From Spirochaetaceae bacterium (lineage in GTDB: Bacteria > Myxococcota_A > UBA9160 > UBA4427), in NCBI GenBank assembly GCA_020632655.1, contig JACKFD010000011.1, forward strand, positions 1 through 64,000: a stretch of 64,000 nucleotides of DNA, given 5' to 3'. This document shows, in pieces, positions 41,783 to 50,580 of this stretch. Positions within the stretch are counted from its first letter, which is position 1; each line of letters starts with the position of its first letter. The position numbers and the translations under genes were made by a program. The notes beneath the pieces were generated by a model. The model saw only the letters and a program-made list of their open reading frames with translations. It did not search any database and was not told where the DNA came from.

Positions 41783-41832
41783 TTCGTGGACCGCTCCGAC
41801 TCGCGCGCGGAGGCACAGGGCGCGGGTCTGCC

Positions 41833-43104
41833 CTAGGCCTCGACCCGCTCGCGCATCTCCTCGATGTTCGGGATGTCGCCCTCGCCGTAGCCGGGCATGA
41901 TCTGGTTGTAGCCCTGATACGCGCCGATCAGATCCTTCGCGCGCGGATGGTAGTGCTGCAGGTAGATCGTGCGGCGGCGGTTGGGGCCGGTCGGCGGTGG
42001 TCCGGCGTGCAGGCCGCAGCCGAAATGCACGGTCGCGTCGCCCGGCTCGGTCTCGAGGGCGACGAGGGGATAGCGCTCGGGCGTGATGTCGCCGGGCACG
42101 TTGTGATAGGCCTTGCCCCAGCTTCCGGCCATCATGACGAGCTGGCTGCTCGAAGGCCCGGCCGCATCGACCTGGATCCCCACGAGCGCGCAGGGGCAGG
42201 TCACGTGGCAGGCCCCGAAGCCGCAATCCGTGTGATAGGCGAGGTTCGCGAAGCCCGTCGCATCGTCCTCGAGCCCCTCCTTCTTCACGACCGCGAGGAT
42301 GCCCTCGATCCGATCCGGGACGGGCACGACCTCCTCCTTCGCGAGGCCGACGAGCGCCCGGGTGCGCGGATGGTCGTAGAGCCCGGCGATCGTCTCGCTG
42401 CGATCGGAGAGGTAGGTCAGCCGGTAGGGAAAGCGCTCCCCCTTCGCGTCCGACGCCCACCAGGACGAGAGCTCGCCCTCGACGGCCTCGGCCGTGACGC
42501 GGTCGAGCTCACGGCCGAGCTCCGCGACGAGCGACGGATCGTAGGCGCGGCGCACGACGAGGTAGCCCGTCTGCCGCAGGAAGTGCGACATCTCCTCGGG
42601 GTCGTCACCGACCTCGAAGCGATGGTGGAGATCGAGGGGGCGCCCCGCGAGATCGCGGAAGTCGAGGGACGCCGGATCGTAGATCGGTCTCCCCGAGTAG
42701 AGACATCGGATCGCCGGCTCCCAGTCGTCCCAGCTCTCGAAGTCCCCGCGCAGGAAGCGGACCGCGTGGCTGTAGAGGAGGCCGAAACGCGTCCGATACT
42801 CGTAGAGGTAGTCGCGCCAGGACTCCTCGTCGACGAGCTCGAGCACGGTTCGTGCGTCCGAGGCGATGCCCGCCTCGATCGTCACCCGACCGTTCCGACA
42901 GCGATAGCTATAGGCGCGTCCGCCGGGCAGCGTGATCGCGATCGGGCGCCGGCCCTCGACGTCCCAGGCCACGCGATCGCTCCCGCCCGCCTCGAGACGA
43001 CGCGGCAGCTCCTCGCGATGGAAGGCGTCGAAGTCGACCGGTGGAAGGCCGGCCCGGCGATAGGTGCCGAAGGTCGTGTCCCGTCCGATCGCAGCTGCCG
43101 ACAT
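41833..43104 (-). CDS. PhyH (phytanoyl-CoA dioxygenase-like) protein with N-terminal SCP2-like region
   Basis: The 423-residue protein has two parts. Residues about 40-145 (RPIAITLPGGRAYSYRC, RTVLELVDEESWRDYL, VRFLRGDFESWDDWEPAIRCLYSGR) resemble an SCP2-type lipid-binding domain. Residues about 170-410 form an iron/2-oxoglutarate dioxygenase: HFLRQTGYLVVRRA, the HxD pair in YHTDCGFG (H291, D293), the distal GLHAG (H366) and the oxoglutarate-binding Arg of NRRRTIYLQ. The combination suggests hydroxylation of a bound lipid. The substrate is unknown. Confidence 0.85.
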   Translation of the reverse strand: MSAAAIGRDTTFGTYRRAGLPPVDFDAFHREELPRRLEAGGSDRVAWDVEGRRPIAITLPGGRAYSYRCRNGRVTIEAGIASDARTVLELVDEESWRDYLYEYRTRFGLLYSHAVRFLRGDFESWDDWEPAIRCLYSGRPIYDPASLDFRDLAGRPLDLHHRFEVGDDPEEMSHFLRQTGYLVVRRAYDPSLVAELGRELDRVTAEAVEGELSSWWASDAKGERFPYRLTYLSDRSETIAGLYDHPRTRALVGLAKEEVVPVPDRIEGILAVVKKEGLEDDATGFANLAYHTDCGFGACHVTCPCALVGIQVDAAGPSSSQLVMMAGSWGKAYHNVPGDITPERYPLVALETEPGDATVHFGCGLHAGPPPTGPNRRRTIYLQHYHPRAKDLIGAYQGYNQIMPGYGEGDIPNIEEMRERVEA

Positions 43105-43145
43105 CTCCGCCTCCTCCCTGCCGGCCCGCGCGAGCCGCGCTTCGT

Positions 43146-45461
43146 CTAGATCTCCGCCCGGCGCAGCCGGAGCGCGTTCCCGATCACGGAGACCGAGCTC
43201 AGGCTCATCGCCGCCGCCGCGAACATCGGGCTCAAGAGCAGCCCGAAGACGGGATAGAGCACTCCGGCAGCGACCGGCACGCCGATCGCATTGTAGACGA
43301 ACGCGAAGAAGAGGTTCTGCCGGATGTTGTGCAGGGTGAGCCGGGAGAGCCGTCGCGCGCGCAGCACGCCACGTAGATCGCCTCCGACCAGCGTCACGCC
43401 CGCGCTCTCCATCGCCACGTCCGTCCCCGTTCCCATCGCGATCCCGACCCGCGCCTGCGCGAGGGCCGGTGCGTCGTTCACCCCATCCCCCGCCATCGCC
43501 ACGACCCGGCCCTCCTGCTCGAGTCGCCGGATCGTCTCCGCCTTCTGGTCCGGGAGGACGTCGGCGACGACCTCGTCGATCTCGAGCCGCCGCGCGACCG
43601 CCTCGGCCGTCGTGCGATCGTCGCCGGTCAGCATCACGATCCGCAGCCCCTCGTCGCGCAGACCCGCGAGCGCATCCGGCGTCGAGGCCTTGATCGGATC
43701 CGCCACGCCGATCAGCCCGGCGAGCCGACCGTCGACTGCGACGAAGACGACGGTCTGCGCCTCGGCGCGCATCGCGTGGGCCGACTCGTCGAGCGCTGCC
43801 GCATCCGCGTCCGCACCGAGCGACTCGAGGAGCTTGCGGTTGCCGACGCCGACCGTCCGCTCGTCGACCCGACCGACCAGACCGAGCCCCGTGCGCGACT
43901 CGAAGCCCTCGACCTCGCGCATCGCGACCCCCCGATCCCGAGCGCCCTCGACGATCGCGCGCGCGAGGGGATGCTCGCTGCGACGCTCGAGGGCCGCGGC
44001 GAGGCCGAGCAGCTCGCGCTCCTCGACGCCCGATGCGGCGACGACGTGGACGAGTCGCGGACGGCCCTCCGTGAGCGTGCCGGTCTTGTCGACGACGATC
44101 GTGTCGACCTCCCGCAGCAGCTCGATCGCCTCGGCGTCGCGGAAGAGCACGCCCTCGGTCGCGGCCCGCCCCGTCGCGACCATGATCGACATGGGCGTCG
44201 CCAGACCGAGCGCGCAGGGGCAGGCGATGATCAGGACCGAGACCGCGTTCACGAGGGCGTAGGCCATGCGCGGCTCGGGCCCGAAGAGGCCCCAGGCGAT
44301 CGCGGTCGCGACCGAGACCGCCAGCACGCTCGGTACGAAGATGCCCGCCGCGACGTCGGCCACGCGCTGGATCGGCGCGCGGCTGCGCTGGGCCTCGGCG
44401 ACCATCCGCACGATCTGCGCGAGCACGGTCGCAGCGCCCACCCGCTCCGCCTCGATCACGAGCGATCCCGTCCCGTTCACGGTCGCCCCGGTCACGTCGT
44501 CGTGCACGCGCTTCGTCACCGGCATCGGCTCACCCGTGATCATCGATTCGTCGACCGCGCTCTCGCCGTCGATCACCCGCCCGTCGACCGGCACCTTCTC
44601 GCCCGGTCGGACCAGCAGCCGATCGCCGACGGCGATCGCGTCGAGGGACACGTCCTCCTCGCCCCCGTCCGCCCGCAGACGCCGAGCCGTGCGGGGCGCG
44701 AGGCCGAGCAGCGCGCGGATCGCGGCGCCCGTGCGATGGCGCGCGCGGAGCTCGAGCACCTGGCCGAGCAGCACGAGGGTCACGATCACGGCCGCCGCCT
44801 CGAAGTAGACCGCGACGTGCCCGCCGTGCCCCCGAAAGGAGTCGGGGAAGAGGCCGGGTGCAACGGTCGCGATCACGCTGTAGCTCCAGGCCGCGCCGCT
44901 CCCGATCGCGATCAGCGTGAACATGTTGAGATGACCCGTCCGGAGGGAGATCCAGCCCCGCTCGAAGAAGGGCCGGCCGCCCCAGAGCACGACCGGCGTC
45001 GCGAGCACGAGCTGCGCGAGGATCAGGCTGCGGGGGGAGAAATGTCTCGAGAGCGGATTGCCCGGCCACATCTCGACCATCGCGATCGCGAAGACCGGTA
45101 ACGTCAAGACGAGCGAGCCCAGGAAGCGACGCGTCATGTCCGCGAGCTCCGGACTCTCTTCGTCCGTCGCACTCGGCGTCATCGGCTCGAGCGCCATCCC
45201 GCAGATCGGGCAGGGGCCCGGCTCGTCCCGCACGATCTCGGGATCCATCGGACAGGTGTAGAGGACGCCTTCGGCCGCCGCCGGCGCATCGCGCTCCTCG
45301 ACCGGCCGTAGGAAGGACTCCGGGTCCTCGCGGAAGCGCGCAAGACAGCGATCGCCGCAGAAGTGATAGGTCGTCCCGGCATGGACGTGCTGGCGTGGGC
45401 CGTTCGGATCGACGGTCATCCCGCAGACGGGATCGATCGCCTCGGTCTCGGATGCGCTCAT
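43146..45461 (-). CDS. copA: Copper-translocating P1B-type ATPase
   Basis: The 771-residue protein has an N-terminal YHS domain (DPVCGMTVDPNG, YHFCGDRCLARF), then a heavy-metal-binding motif TCPMDPEIVRDEPGPCPICGM (about 68-90). The ATPase core follows with MITGEPMPVTK, the Cu(I) motif CPCALGLATP in TM6, phosphorylation site DKTGTLTEG, SEHPLARAI (HP motif), MLTGDDRTTA and GDGVNDAPALA. Eight membrane helices are predicted. It exports Cu(I)/Ag(I) from the cytoplasm. The N-terminal YHS replaces the usual CxxC HMA domain. csoR ends one base before its ATG. Confidence 0.96.
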   Translation of the reverse strand: MSASETEAIDPVCGMTVDPNGPRQHVHAGTTYHFCGDRCLARFREDPESFLRPVEERDAPAAAEGVLYTCPMDPEIVRDEPGPCPICGMALEPMTPSATDEESPELADMTRRFLGSLVLTLPVFAIAMVEMWPGNPLSRHFSPRSLILAQLVLATPVVLWGGRPFFERGWISLRTGHLNMFTLIAIGSGAAWSYSVIATVAPGLFPDSFRGHGGHVAVYFEAAAVIVTLVLLGQVLELRARHRTGAAIRALLGLAPRTARRLRADGGEEDVSLDAIAVGDRLLVRPGEKVPVDGRVIDGESAVDESMITGEPMPVTKRVHDDVTGATVNGTGSLVIEAERVGAATVLAQIVRMVAEAQRSRAPIQRVADVAAGIFVPSVLAVSVATAIAWGLFGPEPRMAYALVNAVSVLIIACPCALGLATPMSIMVATGRAATEGVLFRDAEAIELLREVDTIVVDKTGTLTEGRPRLVHVVAASGVEERELLGLAAALERRSEHPLARAIVEGARDRGVAMREVEGFESRTGLGLVGRVDERTVGVGNRKLLESLGADADAAALDESAHAMRAEAQTVVFVAVDGRLAGLIGVADPIKASTPDALAGLRDEGLRIVMLTGDDRTTAEAVARRLEIDEVVADVLPDQKAETIRRLEQEGRVVAMAGDGVNDAPALAQARVGIAMGTGTDVAMESAGVTLVGGDLRGVLRARRLSRLTLHNIRQNLFFAFVYNAIGVPVAAGVLYPVFGLLLSPMFAAAAMSLSSVSVIGNALRLRRAEI

Positions 45462-45462
45462 C

Positions 45463-45750
45463 CTATCGCCCTCCGATACGCGCGAAGCGCGCGAAGACCT
45501 CCATCAGCTCGTCGACCTTCTGCTTGCGCTCCTTCGACCGGCCCGAGGCGATCGCGTCGGAGACGCAGGTCTCGACGTGGCCCTCGAGGAGCAGCTTGCC
45601 GAGGCCGTCGAGGGCCGCGCGGACCGCCTCCACCTGCAGGAGCACATCCACGCAGTAGCGGTCTTCCTCGATCATGCGCTCGATCCCGGCCACCTGGCCG
45701 GCGATCCGACGGAGGCGCTTCGTCGCCTCATCACGGGTCCTGGACTGCGT
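45463..45750 (-). CDS. csoR: CsoR-family copper-sensing repressor, start codon unclear
   Basis: The protein reads RLRRIAGQVAGIERMIEEDRYCVDVLLQVEAVRAALDGLG in its middle and keeps the Cu(I) ligand set Cys-His-Cys (DRYC, then GHVETC with His and Cys four apart). It is thus a DUF156/CsoR repressor that leaves DNA when it binds Cu(I). No ATG, GTG or TTG is in frame between the upstream operator-like site and the conserved core. The 5' end given (ACG at 45750) is only a guess; a CTG at 45786 preceded by AGGACAGGTAGG is another. copA follows at once. Confidence 0.85.
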   Translation of the reverse strand, partial: TQSRTRDEATKRLRRIAGQVAGIERMIEEDRYCVDVLLQVEAVRAALDGLGKLLLEGHVETCVSDAIASGRSKERKQKVDELMEVFARFARIGGR

Positions 45751-45759
45751 CGCGGGAGC

Positions 45760-45780
45760 GTATACAGGCGGGGGGTATCC
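45760..45780 (-). promoter_or_regulatory. CsoR-type copper operator candidate
   Basis: On the minus strand the site reads ATACCCCCCGCCTGTAT at its core, with inverted ATAC/GTAT ends around a C-tract. Known CsoR operators have the same layout of a G/C-tract flanked by ATACC/GGTAT half-sites. It lies just upstream of csoR-copA and just after the stop of the SDR gene, so autoregulation by CsoR is expected. Confidence 0.6.
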
Positions 45781-45788
45781 AGCCAGGC

Positions 45789-46718
45789 CTACCTGTCCTG
45801 CGCACGCCCCTTCCCCGGCTCCCTCCAGTCGAGGATCGCCGTCGGCGACCAGCGTGCGTTCATCGGCAGACTCGACTCCCAGGGCTCGCAGAGTCCCCGG
45901 GCGCGCACGAACTCCTGGGCCATGAAATGCTGGCCGTTGTAGCGGCGGGCCTCCTCCTCGGTCGCCAGCCAGAGGCAGGCGCGAGCCGGCACCTCGACCG
46001 GGCAGAAGAGCGAGCGCGGGTAGCCGAGGCGATGGCCCTGTGTGAAGTAGCGCTCGGTCAGGACGGGTCCGGGATCGACGTCGAAGGCGAGGATGCCGTC
46101 GCGTCCGTGCTCCGCCGCGAGTCCGTCGGCGAGCTTGCCGCAGGCCGCCTTCGAGCAGTTGTAGGAGACGCTCGCGCCACCGCGACCCGGCGGACCGCCC
46201 TGCCGTTGGTAGTTGTGCCGCGTCGACAGGTTGAGGACGACACCCCGCCCCGCCTCGAGCATGCCGGGCAGGAAGTGCTGGATCAGCGAGACGGGCGCGA
46301 GGAAGTTCGCCTGCATCTTCGCCGCGAACTCGGCGAGCGGCGTGTCCCGGATCCAGGCGTTCGTGTACCGGCCCATCTCGTACATCGCGTTGTTCACGAG
46401 CACGTCGACGCCGCCCCATGCCTCGAGCACGCGCTTCGCCCCCGCGTCGACGGAGGCGGGATCGAGCAGGTCGAGCTGGATCGCGAGCGGGCGGCGCCCC
46501 TCGGCCTCGACGAGCGCCGTCGTCGCCTCGAGGCTCCCTTCGAGGGGCGTGAGCCGACCCGTCTCGTCCTGCTCGCGCCCCTCCCCTTCGCGCAGGGTGC
46601 GGCCCGTGAAGGCGACGTCGAAGCCCGCCCGCGCGAACTCGCGCACGATGCCCTTTCCGATGCCGCGGGTGCCGCCCGTCACGAGGACCCGTCGCGTCCC
46701 GCCTTCCGAAGGTCCCAT
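45789..46718 (-). CDS. Short-chain dehydrogenase/reductase
   Basis: The 309-residue protein has the NAD(P)-binding motif VLVTGGTRGIGKGIVREFARAGF, NNAMYE (NNAG-type), a catalytic Ser in VVLNLSTRHN and the YxxxK motif in SYNCSKAA. Residues about 200-270 form a variable lid region. It reduces or oxidises a carbonyl or alcohol and the substrate is unknown. AAGGAG precedes ATG 46718. It is divergent from a cupin gene across a short region with a perfect palindrome, and lies between the two copper-resistance modules. Confidence 0.9.
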   Translation of the reverse strand: MGPSEGGTRRVLVTGGTRGIGKGIVREFARAGFDVAFTGRTLREGEGREQDETGRLTPLEGSLEATTALVEAEGRRPLAIQLDLLDPASVDAGAKRVLEAWGGVDVLVNNAMYEMGRYTNAWIRDTPLAEFAAKMQANFLAPVSLIQHFLPGMLEAGRGVVLNLSTRHNYQRQGGPPGRGGASVSYNCSKAACGKLADGLAAEHGRDGILAFDVDPGPVLTERYFTQGHRLGYPRSLFCPVEVPARACLWLATEEEARRYNGQHFMAQEFVRARGLCEPWESSLPMNARWSPTAILDWREPGKGRAQDR

Positions 46719-46776
46719 GTGCGTCTCCTTGCCCCCTGGCCTCCCGGCCCTGTGCGGAGTCGTTGTCTCCCGACCT

Positions 46777-46795
46777 TCGATTCTGCCAGAATCGA
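46777..46795. promoter_or_regulatory. Perfect 19-bp palindrome between SDR and cupin genes
   Basis: TCGATTCTGCCAGAATCGA has 8-bp perfect arms and a 3-base centre. It is AT-richer than the genome and lies 20 bases before the cupin start codon and 58 bases from the SDR start. This size and position suit an operator for a dimeric regulator of both genes, which is not encoded nearby. Confidence 0.55.
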
Positions 46796-46815
46796 CGCCC
46801 GAAGGAGGAACCCGA

Positions 46816-47310
46816 ATGAAGCTGTTGATCACGGGCCACGATGCGAAGGGCCGCGCCGTCTTCTCCCACGCGGGCAGGCCGCCGCGCGAGACCTCGCCGG
46901 GCAGCTACGAGCTGTGGTCGACCCGCGGCGCGCTCTCCGTGCCGGATCCGACGGACGCCGCGAAGCCGGCTGCGATCGGCTACTTCCCCGCCGAGGGCGA
47001 GACGGCCTTCAAGGTCGTGAGCGTGCCGGGACGGACTGCGCGGGCGGCGATGGGCGACGTGCACCACGAGATGCCCGCCGACATCGCGCGCTTCTTCGAC
47101 GCCGAGGATCCCGAGATGCACACGACGGACACGATCGACTACGTCGTGATCCTGTCGGGCGAGGCGGAGCTCGAGCTCGACGACGGGCGCAAGGAGGTCG
47201 TGCGCGGGGGCGACTGCGTCGTCCAGCGCGGCACCCGCCACGCCTGGCGCGTCACGAGCGACGAGCCCCTCGTGATGGCGGCGACGGTGATCGGCGCGCA
47301 ACGACGCTGA
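46816..47310 (+). CDS. Cupin-domain protein
   Basis: The 164-residue protein ends in a single cupin barrel: MHTTDTIDYVVILSGEAELELDDGRKEVVRGGDCVVQRGTRHAWRV, with the G(x)5HxH-like motif varied and the G-D-x-x-x-x-x-x-x-x-H motif present (GDCVVQRGTRH). The N-terminal 90 residues, with ETSPGSYELWSTRGALSVPDPTD, form another beta-rich part. Members bind a metal or sugar and some are dioxygenases. GGAGGAA precedes the ATG. It shares a divergent promoter region with the SDR gene. Confidence 0.85.
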   Translation: MKLLITGHDAKGRAVFSHAGRPPRETSPGSYELWSTRGALSVPDPTDAAKPAAIGYFPAEGETAFKVVSVPGRTARAAMGDVHHEMPADIARFFDAEDPEMHTTDTIDYVVILSGEAELELDDGRKEVVRGGDCVVQRGTRHAWRVTSDEPLVMAATVIGAQRR

Positions 47311-47322
47311 CGGGTGAACGCG

Positions 47323-50300
47323 TCACTCCGGTCGCGACGTGGCCGCGCCCTCCGGCAGGGACCAACCCCGCCACACGAAGTAGATCGCGGGGTAGACCAG
47401 CAGCTCCATCAGGAACGACGTCGTCACGCCCCCGACCATCGGGACGGCGATCCGCTTCATCGTGTCCGCGCCCGTCCCGTGGCTCCAGAGGATGGGCATC
47501 AGGCCGGCCAGGATCACCGAGACCGTCATGGCCTTGGGCCGGACCCGCTGCACGGCGCCGTGATGGATGGCCTGCCGTAGGTCCCCGGTCGTCTCGAGCG
47601 CGCCCCGCTTCTTCCAGTCGTCGTAGGCCACGTTCAGATAGAGAAGCATCACGACGCCGGTCTCGGCGTCGAGCCCCGCCAGCGCGATGATGCCGACCCA
47701 CACGGCCACGCTCATGTTGTACCCGAGCGCCCAGATCAGCCAGATCGCGCCGACCAGGCTGAAGGGCACGGCCAGCATCACGATGCCGGTCTCGACGACG
47801 CTGCGCGTGTTCAGGTAGATGATCAGGACGATGATCAGGAGGGTGATCGGGACGACGACGAGCAGCCGCTCCTGCGCCCTCTGCATGTACTCGTACTGGC
47901 CGGACCAGACGAGGTTGTAGCCGGCAGGGAGGGTGATCTCGCCCTTCGCGATCGCTTCGTCGACGACCTCGCGTGCGCGCTCGACGTAGCGCCCCACGTC
48001 GATGCCGCGCAGATCGACGTAGATCCAGGTATTCGGGCGGCTGTTCTCGCTCTTGATGCCGGGGGGGCCCTTCACGACCTCGAGCGTCGCCAGCTGACCG
48101 AGCGGGATGTGCTGCCCGAGTGGCGTCGGCACGACGATCTCCCGGAGCTGATCGAGGTTCTCGCGCAGCTCGCGGGGGTAGCGGAGGTTGATCGGGTATC
48201 GCTCGAGACCTTCGACCGTGGTCGAGACGTTCATTCCGCCGATTGCCGTGGCGATCACGTCCTGCACGTCCCGGAGCGTCAGGCCATACCGCGCGATCTG
48301 CTCGCGATCGATCGTGAAGTCGACGTAGTTGCCCCCGACGACCCGCTCGGCATAGACGCTGAGGGTCCCGGGCACCCCTCGCAGCACCGTCTCGACCTGC
48401 TCGCCGATCTCCTGCAGCGTGTCCAGATCGGGTCCGGAGACCTTGATGCCGACGGGGGTCTTGATACCGGTCGAGAGCATGTCGACCCGCGTCTTGATCG
48501 GCATCGTCCAGGCATTCGTGACGCCGGGGAACCGGATCGCGGCGTTGAGCGCGTCGACCAGCTCGTCGGGCGTACGCGGGCGATGAGCGAGCTTGCGCCC
48601 GTCCATGTCGAGGACATCGACCGCCGGCCACTCCTCCTCGGGCTTCAGCGTGATCGTCGTCTCGATCATCGTGAGCGGCGCCGGATCGGTCGCCGTCTCC
48701 GCCCGACCGACCTTGCCGAAGACGTGATGCACTTCCGGAAAGGCACGAATGATCCGGTCGGTCTGCTGCAGGACCTCTCGCGCCTTGGTGACGGAGATGC
48801 CGGGCAGCGTCGTCGGCATGTAGAGGAGGTCGCCCTCGTAGAGCGGCGGCATGAACTCGGAGCCGAGGCGGCTCCAGGGCCACCACGTTCCGGCCACGGC
48901 GAGGGCCGCGACGCCGATCATCGCCCAACACGCCCGCTTGTGGCGCAGGATCGACTCGATGATCGGGTGATAGACCGCGACCAGGAAGCGATTGATCGGG
49001 TTCCGATCCTCGGAGAGGATCCGACCGCGGATCAGATACCCCATCAAGACGGGGGCGAGCGTGATCGAGAGGAACGCCGCGGCCGCCATCGAATAGGTCT
49101 TGGTGAAGGCCAACGGCTTGAAGAGCCGACCCTCCTGCGCCTCGAGCGTGAAGACCGGCACGAAGCTCACGGTGATCACGAGCAGCGAGTAGAAGAGCGT
49201 CGGCCCGACCTCGATCGACGCGTCACGGATGATGTCCCAATGCGGCTTGCGGTCGCGATCGCGCTCGAGATGCTTGTGGGCATTCTCGATCATGATGATC
49301 ACGGCATCGACCATGGCCCCGATCGCGATCGCGATTCCGGAGAGGCTCATGATGTTCGCCCCGATGCCCTGTGCGTACATGACGATGAAGGCCATCAGGA
49401 CGGCCATCGGGAGCGTCAGGATCGCGACCAGTGCACTCCTGAAATGGAAGAGGAAGGCGACGCAGACGAGCGAGACGGCCAGGGACTCCTCGATCAGCTT
49501 CCCGCGCAGGGTCTCGACGGATCGCTCGATCAGCCCCGATCGGTCGTAGGCGATCTCGATCTCGACGTCCTCGGGTAGCCCGCGCTTCAGCTCGGCCAGC
49601 TTCTCCTTGACCCGCCGGATGACCTCGAGCGCGTTCGCACCCGATCGGACGACGACGACGCCCCCCACGGTCTCGCCCTCGCCGTTCCACTCGGCGAGGC
49701 CCCGCCGCATCTCGGGCCCGAGCTCGACGCGGCCGAGGTCGGAGACGAGGATGGGGGTTCCGTCGGGCCGTGCGCCGACGGCGGCCTGCGCCAGCTCTTC
49801 CGGGTCGGAGACGTATCCCTTCACGCGGAGGATGTACTCGGTCTCGGACATCTCCATCACGCGCCCGCCGACCTCGTCGTTCGAGCGCTGGATCGCGGTC
49901 CGGACCCGGGAGAGCGGGACGTCGTACGCGCGCAGCTTCTCGGGGTCGACGGTGACCTGGTACTGCTTGACGAAGCCGCCGAGGCTGGCGACCTCGGAGA
50001 CGCCTTCGACGGCGGTCAATTCGTATTTCAGGTACCAGTCCTGCAGGCTGCGCAGCTCCTGCAGATCCCGCGTGTCGCTGTTCAACGCATACATGAACGC
50101 CCAGCCGACGCCCGTCGCGTCGGGCCCCAGCGTCGGCGTCACGCCGCGCGGCAGCTGTCCCTGCAGCTGGCTCAGGTACTCGAGCACGCGGCTGCGCGCC
50201 CAGTAGAGGTCGGTGCCGTCCTCGAAGATCACGTAGACGAACGAGTAGTTGAAGAAGCTGTATCCCCGGACGACGCTCGCGTAGGGCACCGAGAGCATCT

Positions 50301-50514
50301 TCGTCGTCAGCGGGTACGTGATCTGATCTTCGACGATCCGAGGCGCCTGCCCCGGGTACTCGGTGAAGAGGATCACCTGCACGTCGGAGAGGTCGGGAAT
50401 CGCATCGAGGGGCGTTCGACTCGCCGCGTGATAGCCGCCCAGCCCGATCGCCAGCCCCATCAGCAGGACGACCAGCTTGTTCTCGATCGAGAAGCGGATG
50501 ATGCGCGCGATCAT
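47323..50514 (-). CDS. cusA: CusA/SilA-type HME RND copper/silver efflux pump
   Basis: The 1063-residue protein matches the HME-RND family from the first helix on (IENKLVVLLMGLAIGLGGYHA, PLDAIPDLSDVQVILFTEYPGQAP). The three methionines that bind Cu(I)/Ag(I) in CusA are retained: one in LLYMPTTLPG, one in LTMIETTI and one in RVDMLSTGIKTPVGIK. Twelve membrane helices with the duplicated layout are visible. It exports periplasmic metal through CusC. ATG 50514 follows GGAGGTG. The upstream genes are the adaptor and outer-membrane partners. Confidence 0.96.
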   Translation of the reverse strand: MIARIIRFSIENKLVVLLMGLAIGLGGYHAASRTPLDAIPDLSDVQVILFTEYPGQAPRIVEDQITYPLTTKMLSVPYASVVRGYSFFNYSFVYVIFEDGTDLYWARSRVLEYLSQLQGQLPRGVTPTLGPDATGVGWAFMYALNSDTRDLQELRSLQDWYLKYELTAVEGVSEVASLGGFVKQYQVTVDPEKLRAYDVPLSRVRTAIQRSNDEVGGRVMEMSETEYILRVKGYVSDPEELAQAAVGARPDGTPILVSDLGRVELGPEMRRGLAEWNGEGETVGGVVVVRSGANALEVIRRVKEKLAELKRGLPEDVEIEIAYDRSGLIERSVETLRGKLIEESLAVSLVCVAFLFHFRSALVAILTLPMAVLMAFIVMYAQGIGANIMSLSGIAIAIGAMVDAVIIMIENAHKHLERDRDRKPHWDIIRDASIEVGPTLFYSLLVITVSFVPVFTLEAQEGRLFKPLAFTKTYSMAAAAFLSITLAPVLMGYLIRGRILSEDRNPINRFLVAVYHPIIESILRHKRACWAMIGVAALAVAGTWWPWSRLGSEFMPPLYEGDLLYMPTTLPGISVTKAREVLQQTDRIIRAFPEVHHVFGKVGRAETATDPAPLTMIETTITLKPEEEWPAVDVLDMDGRKLAHRPRTPDELVDALNAAIRFPGVTNAWTMPIKTRVDMLSTGIKTPVGIKVSGPDLDTLQEIGEQVETVLRGVPGTLSVYAERVVGGNYVDFTIDREQIARYGLTLRDVQDVIATAIGGMNVSTTVEGLERYPINLRYPRELRENLDQLREIVVPTPLGQHIPLGQLATLEVVKGPPGIKSENSRPNTWIYVDLRGIDVGRYVERAREVVDEAIAKGEITLPAGYNLVWSGQYEYMQRAQERLLVVVPITLLIIVLIIYLNTRSVVETGIVMLAVPFSLVGAIWLIWALGYNMSVAVWVGIIALAGLDAETGVVMLLYLNVAYDDWKKRGALETTGDLRQAIHHGAVQRVRPKAMTVSVILAGLMPILWSHGTGADTMKRIAVPMVGGVTTSFLMELLVYPAIYFVWRGWSLPEGAATSRPE

Positions 50515-50580
50515 CGCACACCTCCGACGCACGATCGTCGCGGCGCCGCGAGGGTCGGCTCGGCGATCGGGCCGCGCGCA

